NCBI GenBank assembly: GCA_012027035.1
Contig: VEPD01000158.1
Location: forward strand, 1-33,708
Length of the DNA stretch: 33,708 bases
Reading direction: 5' to 3'
From: Ruminiclostridium sp.
Lineage (GTDB): Bacteria; Bacillota; Clostridia; Acetivibrionales; DTU013
Shown here: one piece after another, positions 16,290 to 23,307 of the stretch
How positions within the stretch are numbered: position 1 is the stretch's first letter
Layout of the letters: the number at the start of each line of letters is the position of its first letter
The notes under the pieces: model-generated
The model's database searches: none
Seen by the model: the letters and a program-made list of their open reading frames with translations, nothing else
Told to the model about the DNA's origin: nothing
Program-made: the position numbers and the translations under genes

Positions 16290-17126
16290 ATGGTGGAATT
16301 ATCAATATTTGAAAGAATAAAAAGAGTTAACGAATATGGTTCGGAATACTGGCTTGCTCGTGAGTTGCAAGGGGCTTTAGATTATAAACACTGGCGCAGT
16401 TTTGTTAATGCAATTGATAAAGCAAAAATAGCTTGTGAAAACAGTGGTAATGCGGTTTCTGACCATTTTGCGGACGTCCGCAAAATCGTCGAAGCAGGTG
16501 TCACTTCGAAAGATATTGGTGACATTAAATTATCACGTTATGCCTGTTATTTGATTGTTCAAAACGGCGACCCACGCAAAAAAAGTATTGCACTTGGTCA
16601 AACATATTTTGCAATCCAAACCCGTCGCCAGGAAATAGCCTATGGAAACCTGCTGGATGAAGATCAGAGACGACTCAAAATTCGCGCTGACGTAAAGCAT
16701 TGGAACAGAGAACTCGCCGACAGAGCTCTTGAAGCAGGTATTCAAACAGAGCTGGAATATGCCACTTTTCAAAATGCCGGGTATATGGGTCTTTACGGCG
16801 GTCTCACCGTGGAAGATATTCATAAACGAAAAAAGTTATCCAAGAACGAGAAAATACTGGATAACATGGGGAGTGTGGAGCTAGCTGCTAACCTTTTCAG
16901 GATTACACAGACGGAAGATAAATTAAGAAGAGAGCAAATTTTTGATAAAAAGGTTGCGACAAAAACACACCATGCTGTAGGGAAAAAGGTGAGGCAAACT
17001 ATTAAGGAATTAGGCGGCGAGATGCCGGAGAATCTGCCCAAGCCTGAACTTGATATCAAAAAGCTAGAAAATAAAATAAAGAAAGAGATTAAAAAGAGCA
17101 AGAAACCACCGATGTTGGATGAATAA
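16290..17126 (+). CDS. dinD: DinD-like BRO-N domain protein, copy 1
   Basis: 278 residues, close to E. coli DinD (about 274). The BRO-N part is seen as EYWLARELQGALDYKHWRSF and ENSGNAVSDHFADVRK; then come LSRYACYLIVQNGDPRK, GQTYFAIQTRRQE, FQNAGYMGLYGGLT and HKRKKLSKNEKILDNMGSVE, all DinD hallmarks. E. coli DinD is SOS-induced and inhibits RecA filaments; other BRO-N proteins act in phages and mobile elements as antirepressors. ATG 16290 follows AGGAGGACG; ATG 16248 upstream lies in the hairpin and lacks a site. It is flanked on both sides by near-identical palindromes and followed by a HEPN-like gene. No LexA box of the GAAC-N4-GTTC type is seen nearby. Confidence 0.9.
   Translation: MVELSIFERIKRVNEYGSEYWLARELQGALDYKHWRSFVNAIDKAKIACENSGNAVSDHFADVRKIVEAGVTSKDIGDIKLSRYACYLIVQNGDPRKKSIALGQTYFAIQTRRQEIAYGNLLDEDQRRLKIRADVKHWNRELADRALEAGIQTELEYATFQNAGYMGLYGGLTVEDIHKRKKLSKNEKILDNMGSVELAANLFRITQTEDKLRREQIFDKKVATKTHHAVGKKVRQTIKELGGEMPENLPKPELDIKKLENKIKKEIKKSKKPPMLDE
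16461..16490. repeat. Palindrome inside dinD copy 1
   Basis: A perfect 22-bp palindrome (16465-16486, left half ATTTTGCGGAC) extends to 30 bp with one mismatch pair. It spans the codons for DHFADVRKIV. The same codons in dinD copy 2 form another palindrome with different arm bases. Confidence 0.9.
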
Positions 17127-17129
17127 GTG

Positions 17130-17155
17130 TAAACCCGTCGAATTCGACGGGTTTA
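17130..17155. repeat. 26-bp perfect palindrome after dinD copy 1
   Basis: Left half TAAACCCGTCGAA, right half its exact reverse complement; starts 4 nt after the dinD stop. As RNA it would make a strong hairpin, but no T-run follows, so it is not a normal terminator. Close match to 16190-16225. Confidence 0.88.
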
Positions 17156-17169
17156 GAGAACAGTTGTCA

Positions 17170-17193
17170 AATTGCCTCGAAATTGAGGCAATT
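17170..17193. repeat. 24-bp palindrome upstream of the HEPN-like gene
   Basis: Arms AATTGCCTC/GAGGCAATT around GAAATT. The same arms with a TCGAATTCGA centre recur at 22464-22485 before higB. Confidence 0.85.
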
Positions 17194-17225
17194 AACTTTC
17201 TGAATAGAAGACAGGGGGAAATCTA

Positions 17226-17842
17226 ATGAGTAAAAAGCCCGAGTCCCCATTTGGACTATTAAGAAACAAATCAATCTGAGTCATGCTCTAATTGAAGAAA
17301 TGAAAGTTATAAATGAACAGTGTGAACACATGGGAATTCCTAAGCTATTTAACAAAACTTTTGGAACCCACTATTCTGAGATGCCAGAGGGATTTCGAAA
17401 TATACTTTTGCCAACTCTGAAAAATTATTATGACTTTGTTCTCGTGCTTGAAAAAATCATTGTGCATAATATTTCTTATAAAACATTTCAAAAAGATGCC
17501 CCGCATATACGAAGTATTGACCGCAAGGATGAATCAGGCAAAGATAAAGGAAGCCTCGTGATGTTTGAAGAATGGCTTAGTAAAAATATCCGGACACAAG
17601 AAAATCTCGCAGATTTAATAATTAAGCCATTAAAAAACATAAGAAATATTCGTCAAAAACCAGCACATGAATTAACATCTAACGAATATGATGTTACGCT
17701 ATATCAGAAGCAGTTTAATTTAATGAATGATACATATACAGCAATCAGAGCTATAAGGATGTTTTTTGCTAATCACCCTTTAGCGAAAGATGTAAAAGTT
17801 CCAGAACACTTGGTTTCTGGAAAAGACATTGTGAATTATTAG
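17226..17842 (+). pseudogene. HEPN-like protein, one-base deletion near the start
   Basis: ATG 17226 follows GGGGGAAATCTA and opens MSKKPESPFGLLRNK, then hits TGA at 17277. In the -1 frame the protein goes on as INLSHALIEEMKVINEQ to NY at 17842. Restoring one A in the run at 17268-17270 gives a smooth 206-residue protein. The C-terminal half has NIRNIRQKPAHELTSNEYD, in which RQKPAH fits the R-x4-H motif of HEPN ribonucleases, followed by two long helices ending RAIRMFFANHPLAKDV. I know similar proteins only as uncharacterised; HEPN is an inference from the motif and helical makeup. ATG 17300 could start a shorter 180-residue product but has no good ribosome binding site. It may be the partner of dinD copy 1. 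Confidence 0.6.
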
Positions 17843-17850
17843 AGATTCAT

Positions 17851-17872
17851 AACTGGTCGTTTTTCACCAGTT
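17851..17872 (+). terminator. Terminator-like hairpin after the HEPN-like gene
   Basis: AACTGGT/ACCAGTT arms with an 8-nt CGTTTTTC loop and a T-rich 3' flank, 8 nt after the stop codon. Arms match the higBA terminator at 23210-23233. Confidence 0.7.
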
Positions 17873-17910
17873 TATCTTTAAAGTCTGCAGTCAATGTTTG
17901 CAGATTTTAA

Positions 17911-17952
17911 TTCCTTGATCATTTTGCTGACCTCAGCAAAATGGTGTAAAAT
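17911..17952 (+). repeat. dinD-like palindromic mini-remnant
   Basis: ATTTTGCTGA (17921-17930) and TCAGCAAAAT (17933-17942) flank CC. Read as codons the segment gives DHFADLSKMV then a stop, which matches the DinD segment SDHFADVRKIV. Either a scrap of a third dinD copy or the same mobile palindrome outside a gene. Confidence 0.65.
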
Positions 17953-17984
17953 AGTGAAAGATATCTTTTAAATATATCACGCAA

Positions 17985-18013
17985 TTGACTATTTGCGCAT
18001 AACGTGTTATTAT
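17985..18013 (+). promoter_or_regulatory. Promoter of the AbiE operon
   Basis: TTGACT (17985-17990), 17 bp, TATTAT (18008-18013). A small palindrome ATAACGTGTTAT overlaps the -10 region and may be an operator; AbiEi proteins are known to repress their own operon through inverted repeats. Confidence 0.7.
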
Positions 18014-18074
18014 AATGTCAATAATATTAACAAAATAAGTACATAATAATAACAAGAGAAAGGAGCCCTTGCCT

Positions 18075-18719
18075 ATGGAACGTTTTACTTACGGTGAATT
18101 TATCACGAACAAAATAGCTGATATTCCGTATGGGCAGTCATTTCAGACTGACATCATAGCGGAGGCAATGGCTGAAGAATATGCAATCCCTGTCCATAAA
18201 GCCAAACCAATTACCAACGTCACCTTGAAACGTTTGGCGGACAGGGGATTGATTGAGCGTTTTCAAAAAGGCGTTTATTATCGTGCCAAGCAAACCGTAT
18301 TCGGTAAAGCTCGTCCGAGCGAAGATATACTTGAGGCACAGCTTCTTACCCGCCGCGGTAATGAAATCATCGGATACGAAACAGGATTATCCCTTATGAA
18401 TAAAATAGGTCTGACCACACTTGTCCCCAAAAAGCGTGAGATTGCCACTAACGCTTACCGCAAAAATATAAATGACAGATATATCATTGCAAGAAAGCCG
18501 GTTATCACGGTTAACGCAGGTAATTTCCGCTATCTGCAGCTTCTTGATGTCATCAGAGATTTGCCGGAGGCACCTGTCGATGCTGAGAATCCTAAAGCAC
18601 TGCTTCATGCCTTCACAGAAAAGAATGGGCTGGATACGGTTGAAACCTTGACATATGCCAAGCAGCACTACCCGCAAAAAACACTGCTCAACTTGGTAGA
18701 TGTGCTGGTGGAGAGGTGA
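18075..18719 (+). CDS. abiEi: AbiEi-type antitoxin/regulator (DUF6088)
   Basis: 214 residues from ATG 18075, 9 nt after AGGAG; TTG 18069 is an alternative. The N-terminus is a winged helix-turn-helix (NVTLKRLADRGLIERFQKGVYYRA), and the rest resembles the DUF6088 / AbiEi C-terminal antitoxin domain (IGYETGLSLMNKIGLTT). In type IV AbiE systems this protein represses the operon and blocks the toxin. It overlaps the toxin gene region end to start, so the two are co-translated. Confidence 0.88.
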   Translation: MERFTYGEFITNKIADIPYGQSFQTDIIAEAMAEEYAIPVHKAKPITNVTLKRLADRGLIERFQKGVYYRAKQTVFGKARPSEDILEAQLLTRRGNEIIGYETGLSLMNKIGLTTLVPKKREIATNAYRKNINDRYIIARKPVITVNAGNFRYLQLLDVIRDLPEAPVDAENPKALLHAFTEKNGLDTVETLTYAKQHYPQKTLLNLVDVLVER

Positions 18720-18724
18720 TGGAA

Positions 18725-19690
18725 ATGAAGCTGCATAAAGACAGAGACGCTTTTCAAGCGTTGCTTTCAACAATATCAGAAAAGACAGGAATCAGGGAAG
18801 ATATTATAGAAAAAGATTACTACCTTACCCTGCTTCTTTCTGAGCTAGCTTTATGGCAAACAGAACTGCCTGCGTATTTCAAGGGCGGTACTGCATTATA
18901 CAAGGCAATCGGGAGTCTGAAAAGGTTTTCTGAAGATATTGATCTGATGGTTGAAGTGCAGGATTGCTCAAAATCTCAAGGTAAAAAGAGACTGGAAACT
19001 GCGGCAAATGGCTACAGCTCTCTGACAAGAACGAGCGATAAAACCAGGGAGACTAACACAAAAGGAAGCATTACCAGCGTTTATGAATATCAACCGGTGA
19101 CAAAAATTGATGTTGATGATACCCTTCAGAGATTCGGATATGTAAAAGTAGAAGCGACTTCCTTCACAGTAAGTGAACCCGTGGAATCTCTAATGGTTGC
19201 ACCTTTGCTGTATATAGGGGCAGGCGATGAGCAACATGTTATTCTTCATGATTACTATGACGTGTTTCCTTTTGAAGTTAAGACTATCAAAATGGAGCGC
19301 ATCTTCGCGGACAAGGTTCTGGCAGCTGAATTTTATTATCAGAGGCAAATGCTGTTTGATGTTGCAAAGCATTTATACGACCTGACTTTGATGATGAAAA
19401 CCGAAAGAATCTCTGCCCTTCTTACTCAGCGAGATGAACTGCTTAAAATGCTTGAATATAAACGGCGGGAGGAACAAAACAGAATTGGCAGCGACTTGGC
19501 ACAAAAGTCTTTTGCCGACTTCTGGCTATTCAAAGCCCTCGAAAGTGATGCTAAGTTACAGGCGACTTTTGCTGAAATGCAGAGGATTTACGTTTTTAAC
19601 GACGCCGATGTAATACCGTTTACGGAAGTAAAAAAACAAATGATTAAGCTTTACAAGGTATTGCAGGAGATAGACAGAAAACTGAAATAA
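18725..19690 (+). CDS. abiEii: AbiEii-type nucleotidyltransferase toxin
   Basis: About 321 residues. The nucleotidyltransferase core is visible as FKGGTALYKAIGSLKRFSEDIDLMV (about 54-78), with the GG and the DxD pair, and the KMERIFADKVLAAEFYY segment typical of AbiEii/AbiGii. Family members modify tRNA acceptor ends and cause abortive infection or growth arrest. ATG 18725 is 8 nt after AGAGG; ATG 18719 overlaps the antitoxin stop and is too near the site. The gene looks intact. Confidence 0.9.
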   Translation: MKLHKDRDAFQALLSTISEKTGIREDIIEKDYYLTLLLSELALWQTELPAYFKGGTALYKAIGSLKRFSEDIDLMVEVQDCSKSQGKKRLETAANGYSSLTRTSDKTRETNTKGSITSVYEYQPVTKIDVDDTLQRFGYVKVEATSFTVSEPVESLMVAPLLYIGAGDEQHVILHDYYDVFPFEVKTIKMERIFADKVLAAEFYYQRQMLFDVAKHLYDLTLMMKTERISALLTQRDELLKMLEYKRREEQNRIGSDLAQKSFADFWLFKALESDAKLQATFAEMQRIYVFNDADVIPFTEVKKQMIKLYKVLQEIDRKLK

Positions 19691-19747
19691 TATAAGATTG
19701 TTTTTTGCTAATCATCCTTTGACAAATGACGTAAAAGTTCCGGGAAT
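19689..19747 (+). pseudogene. Remnant of a second HEPN-like gene
   Basis: The codons after 19692 read IRLFFANHPLTNDVKVPG, matching IRMFFANHPLAKDVKVPE at the end of the 17226-17842 gene, with clear nucleotide similarity. Nothing else of that gene is visible. The rest of the gap up to 20014 (about 270 bp) shows no other gene that I can support. Confidence 0.75.
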
Positions 19748-20013
19748 CCTAACGTGTGTGGAGCAAAAGCTGTGAGCTTGTCCGCAAGTATACAGTTTGC
19801 ATTTGGAAGTTGCACAGAAACAACGGGAGGCTCTATAAGCAGCAGTTCATGATGGTTTGTCCATTATACATGCAGACAGCCATGCGTTTTGGCAAAAATC
19901 AGTTTTTTTAACAAAATGCTATTTATATTAAAGCTTAAACGGATGTGGAATATTTTGTCGGTTAGTGTTATCATTAATGCAATAAACATTTGTATTTTCG
20001 AGGTAGAGACAAA

Positions 20014-21130
20014 ATGGGGCTTTTTGATGTGGTGCCAAGCAATTTCTTTTCGGTATTGGTATCAGGAAATAGAGAAATATACGTTGATGCGCTTATGCTT
20101 TTGCATCAGATTTTTAAATTCGAGTTAAACATTCGAGTGGATGATTATATTTCATCGCTGATTTCCATATTGGAAGGCAAGGCTTTTGTCCCCGAAGATG
20201 ATGATGAGATGCAGGAAAACAGCCTAACACTAGGCGGAAAGGCTCGTTTGATACTGAATCGTTTCGTTAAAACTGGCTGGGTCGACAAGGAGTTCCTCGA
20301 CGGTTCATTTATCGAAATCATTACACCGCGTAATTACGCCATATCAGTCATGAAATTGCTCAGCGAGTTGGGTGACAAGTCGCTGCACGAGTATAATTCA
20401 CTTGTTTTTGCAACTTATTCCGGATTAAAGCAAGCGAAAAGCGAAAATGAATCACAAATGTATGAGGCCGTTTTATCTGCGAGAGCCAATACCGAACAGT
20501 TGGAATACGAATTACGCACGTTATACCATGGGATTCGTGGGTTCTTGCGCAGCATACAAGAGAAAAATGATGTTAATCTGTTGTTGCAAAATCACTTTGA
20601 GGAATACAAAAAGATGTCTGACCGAATCTATCATCCAATTAAAACGATGGACTCTATTCATCGCTACATGGCTCCAATCCAAAATATTTTATCCGATATA
20701 CTGGCGGATGATAACCTGATGCGTATCATGCGTGAGAGGGCTATGACCGTTAAAAAGTATGACGATGAAGTTGAAGCAGAAAAGGAAATTATATCTGCGA
20801 TCGACTATGTTTTGGACGCTTATCAGTCCGTGGGCGGTATTGTAAATGAGATAGACAGAAAGCATAGTACTTATACAAAAAGCTCCATTGAAAAAATACA
20901 ATATTTAATGACAGCCGACCAAACCATCAAAGGTAAGCTCGTTGAAATGTTAAAAACATACGCAAAAGCAGCAAGCGGAGAGCGTAACGCTCTAGGGGAT
21001 ATGTTTGAAAGGAACATCCGTGTGAACCGTCAAGAGTTTGTGGATGGCAGAAGGACGAATCGAGCGCAATGGATATCGCTTTCCCAATATGATTATCCGC
21101 AAAAAGGAGGGCAAAAGTCATGTGGAATGA
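20014..21130 (+). pseudogene. jetA: Wadjet JetA with an internal deletion
   Basis: From ATG 20014 (GAGGT 9 nt upstream) the protein opens GLFDVVPSNFFSVLVSGNREIYVDALMLL and runs 344 residues through LTLGGKARLILNRFVKTGW and FERNIRVNRQEFVDG, matching JetA (DUF5716). At about 21047 the frame breaks: the JetA C-terminus resumes in another frame as GRIERNGYRFPNMIIRKK and stops at 21130. JetA is normally about 460-500 residues, so roughly 100 or more codons are missing. JetABCD Wadjet complexes cleave circular plasmid DNA by loop extrusion; JetA is the kleisin-like subunit. This copy cannot be functional in the usual way. Confidence 0.85.
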
Positions 21131-21194
21131 ACAATATGAGGCTCTATCCTCTTATGAAAAAGGAGAGTTTCGCAGACTGGCCAACTATTTATAA
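21120..21194 (+). pseudogene. jetB: Wadjet JetB, only the first 24 codons left
   Basis: ATG 21120, 7 nt after AAAGGAGGG, opens MWNEQYEALSSYEKGEFRRL and then NYL before TAA. This is the start of JetB (DUF4194). It overlaps the end of jetA as in intact operons. The rest of jetB has been deleted and joined to a jetC piece. Confidence 0.75.
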
Positions 21195-21420
21195 TCCCAT
21201 ACATACATGGTGAGATATGAAGTTCGATAAATTGAATTTTCTCACCGGAAAAAATGCTTCCGGAAAGTCTACAATTATCGACGCGATGCAATTAATTCTG
21301 CTGGGAGATACCAGCGGCAGCTTTTTCAATAAAGCAGCCGCTAGACATGGTAATAGAACATTAGCGGGATATCTCAGAGGTGAGATGTGTTATAAATTAT
21401 GTGTAGATTCAAGTATTTAG
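21195..21420 (+). pseudogene. jetC: Wadjet JetC (SMC-like ATPase), N-terminal scrap
   Basis: About 55 codons of the ATPase head: MKFDKLNFLTGKNASGKST with a full Walker A (GKNASGKST), then IIDAMQLILLGDTSGSFF and GYLRGE, after which the sequence is unrelated and stops at 21420. The signature motif, coiled coils and Walker B are gone, as is jetD. Confidence 0.8.
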
Positions 21421-21484
21421 TTTTTAATTATGTTATAGTGAAAACAAGATAGTTTCCATTAAGGAGCGGCACGGAGGAATAAAA

Positions 21485-22339
21485 ATGTCAAATTTGAATG
21501 CTGAGGAATATAAATCATTTGAAGGTATCAAGCACATTCGTGAAAACGGAACGGAATTTTGGTATGCTCGTGAGCTTTCTGAGATATTACAGTATAACAA
21601 ATGGGAAAATTTCCGAAAGGTAATTGACCGCGCAATTCTGGCATGTAAAAACAGTGGATTTTCAGTCTCTGATCATTTTCCTGACGTCAGGAAAACGATA
21701 ACGATGCCTAAGAATGCAAAAAAACAAATCATCGATTTTGAACTCACAAGATATGCTTGTTACTTGATTGTTCAAAACGGTGATCCGCGAAAAGAAATCA
21801 TCGCTCTGGGTCAAACCTATTTTGCTATACAGACACGGCGTCAGGAGGTCCAAGATGCCTTTAATCAGCTTGACGAAAATAACAAGCGGTTAGTTGTTCG
21901 TGGCAATATAAAACAATGGAATCAGCTCCTTGCTGAAGCGGCACACAATGCCGGAGTTATTACCGATGAGGAATTTGCAATCTTCCAGAATGCCGGATAC
22001 ATGGGGCTTTATGGTGGCATGACGGTCTCCGATATTCATACGAGAAAAGGCTTAAAGAAAAACGATAAAATCCTTGATTATATGGGCAGCACAGAGCTGA
22101 TTGCTAATCTGTTCAGAATTTCGCAGACTGAAGAAAAGCTGAAGCGGGATGAGGTTTCCACGGTGGAAGCCGCAAATAATACCCATTACGAGGTCGGTGA
22201 AAAAATCCGTAAAGCCATTATTGAAATGGGCGCTACCCTTCCAGAAGATCTGCCGGTGCCGGAGAAAAGCATTCAAACCATTGAACGGGGAGGAAATCCG
22301 CAAGCTAAGAAATTCAAAAAAGAAGCTGATGCTGGATGA
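21485..22339 (+). CDS. dinD: DinD-like BRO-N domain protein, copy 2, altered C-terminus
   Basis: 284 residues with the same hallmarks as copy 1: FWYARELSEILQYNKWENF, SDHFPDVRK, LTRYACYLIVQNGDPRKE, GQTYFAIQTRRQE, FQNAGYMGLYGGMT, RKGLKKNDKILDYMGSTE. Start has GGAGGAA 5 nt before. The last residues are out of register: the present frame ends KKFKKEADAG, while the next frame reads KKKLMLDE and stops at 22343, which matches the PPMLDE end of copy 1. One extra A in the A6 run 22316-22321 explains this, so the native protein probably ended at 22343. Only the tail is affected, and the protein could still work. It stands between Wadjet scraps and HigBA. Confidence 0.88.
   Translation: MSNLNAEEYKSFEGIKHIRENGTEFWYARELSEILQYNKWENFRKVIDRAILACKNSGFSVSDHFPDVRKTITMPKNAKKQIIDFELTRYACYLIVQNGDPRKEIIALGQTYFAIQTRRQEVQDAFNQLDENNKRLVVRGNIKQWNQLLAEAAHNAGVITDEEFAIFQNAGYMGLYGGMTVSDIHTRKGLKKNDKILDYMGSTELIANLFRISQTEEKLKRDEVSTVEAANNTHYEVGEKIRKAIIEMGATLPEDLPVPEKSIQTIERGGNPQAKKFKKEADAG
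21676..21695. repeat. Palindrome inside dinD copy 2
   Basis: Perfect 20-bp palindrome TTTTCCTGACGTCAGGAAAA, extendable by three outer pairs after one mismatch. Same codon positions (HFPDVRK) as the palindrome in copy 1. Confidence 0.9.
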
Positions 22340-22371
22340 ATAAATGAATATGTGGTATCCGATTGAAAATG

Positions 22372-22412
22372 GCCAAACTATTTGCTGACGTCAACAAAAT
22401 GGTCAAGCGAAG
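22372..22412 (+). repeat. dinD-like palindromic mini-remnant 2
   Basis: TTTGCTGACGTCAACAAA (22381-22398) is palindromic but for one pair. Read as codons it gives LFADVNKMV, close to the DinD consensus. It lies about 40 bp after dinD copy 2, the same relation as 17911-17952 has to the end of the first cluster. Confidence 0.6.
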
Positions 22413-22463
22413 GATATTAAGATTATCAAGGCGGCTAATACGCATGGATACCACATTTCTTAA

Positions 22464-22485
22464 ATTGCCTCGAATTCGAGGCAAT
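22464..22485. repeat. 22-bp perfect palindrome upstream of higB
   Basis: Left half ATTGCCTCGAA with its exact reverse complement. Same arms as 17170-17193 and same centre as the palindromes around dinD copy 1. It directly touches the higBA operator. Confidence 0.85.
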
Positions 22486-22533
22486 AATAACAAATTTGTT
22501 ATTGTAAAACAATAACGAATATGTTATTATAAT
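22486..22533 (+). promoter_or_regulatory. Tandem operator palindromes and -10 box of higBA
   Basis: AATAACAAATTTGTTATT (22486-22503) and AATAACGAATATGTTATT (22511-22528) are two 18-bp palindromes with common AATAAC/GTTATT arms, centres 25 bp apart. The second overlaps a TATAAT (22528-22533). This is the expected layout of a site bound cooperatively by the HigA-type antitoxin. No clear -35 box is seen. Confidence 0.78.
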
Positions 22534-22558
22534 ACTATAGATGAGGGGAACACTAAGA

Positions 22559-22918
22559 ATGTTCGAAATTGAATTTTACGAAGACCGAAGCGGCAATGAA
22601 CCTATAAAGGATTTCATAATTGAACTGCAGACAAAAGGACAAACAAGCAAAAACGAGAGTATTCGGAGTGAAAAAATTCTGACCTACATCAGAGTACTGC
22701 AGGAATATGGAACAAGAGCGGGAGAACCTTTTGTCAAGCACATCGAAGATGATATCTGGGAACTGCGCCCGCTGGATGACAGGATATTCTTTTTCTACTT
22801 CAGAGATAACACTTTTGTATTGCTTCATCATTTTCTGAAGAAAACAAAGAAGATTCCCCGAAGAGAAATTGAGCAGGCCAAAAGGAATTTAGCCGACCAC
22901 CTTGAAAGGAGCAAATAG
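22559..22918 (+). CDS. higB: HigB/RelE-type toxin (phage Gp49-like)
   Basis: 119 residues from ATG 22559 (GAGGGG about 10 nt upstream). Pattern EIEFYEDRSGNEPIKDFI, then DDIWELRPLDDRIFFFYFRDNTFVLLHHFLKKTKKIPRREIEQA is the Gp49-like RelE superfamily mRNA interferase. The basic C-terminal motif KKTKKIPRREIEQA is conserved. Toxin first, antitoxin second, 2 bp apart, as in higBA. Confidence 0.92.
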   Translation: MFEIEFYEDRSGNEPIKDFIIELQTKGQTSKNESIRSEKILTYIRVLQEYGTRAGEPFVKHIEDDIWELRPLDDRIFFFYFRDNTFVLLHHFLKKTKKIPRREIEQAKRNLADHLERSK

Positions 22919-22920
22919 AC

Positions 22921-23205
22921 ATGGGAACTAATTTTAATAAGCTCTGGAATGACCCCAAATTCATTGACCCTTCACAGAAAGCTAAGATTGATTTTGAGGT
23001 AGCGCTGATTGGGAAACTGATTGAAGCCAGAGAATCCAAGGGACTGTCCCAAAAAGAGCTTGCCGAACTTGCAGGCTTAAAGCAGCCCGCCATAGCCCGG
23101 CTGGAAAGCATGAAGGCCACGCCGCAAATAGATACTTTATTCAAGATTTTGCAGCCGCTTGGGTATACATTGGCTATTGTCCCTTCTGAACAACCACAAA
23201 AGTAA
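22921..23205 (+). CDS. higA: HigA-type XRE antitoxin
   Basis: 94 residues with a Cro/CI helix-turn-helix: IEARESKGLSQKELAELAGLKQPAIARLESMK, then a short C-terminal strand LGYTLAIVP. Start 2 bp after higB stop with GGAG 7 nt before. It should bind HigB and repress the operon at the tandem AATAAC...GTTATT sites. Confidence 0.93.
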   Translation: MGTNFNKLWNDPKFIDPSQKAKIDFEVALIGKLIEARESKGLSQKELAELAGLKQPAIARLESMKATPQIDTLFKILQPLGYTLAIVPSEQPQK

Positions 23206-23209
23206 GATC

Positions 23210-23233
23210 AAACTGGTCGATTTCGACCAGTTT
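23210..23233 (+). terminator. Terminator of higBA
   Basis: 11-bp arms AAACTGGTCGA/TCGACCAGTTT with a 2-base centre, followed by ATTTTTAT. Part of the same palindrome family as those near dinD, but here with a U-tract. Confidence 0.85.
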
Positions 23234-23307
23234 ATTTTTATACTATTTCCCACGCAAAGTGATATAATATCTCAAAGTTTGATTAATATATTTTCCCATT
23301 AAATATA

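Noticed and set aside
16190-23233. CRISPR array from the repeated palindromes
   Set aside because: The palindromes are not regularly spaced, lie between unrelated genes, and no cas genes are seen.
11588-23300. Exact att repeats of a still-mobile island
   Set aside because: I found no copy of the tRNA 3' end near the right edge, and the only recombinase is a fragment, so current mobility is not supported.
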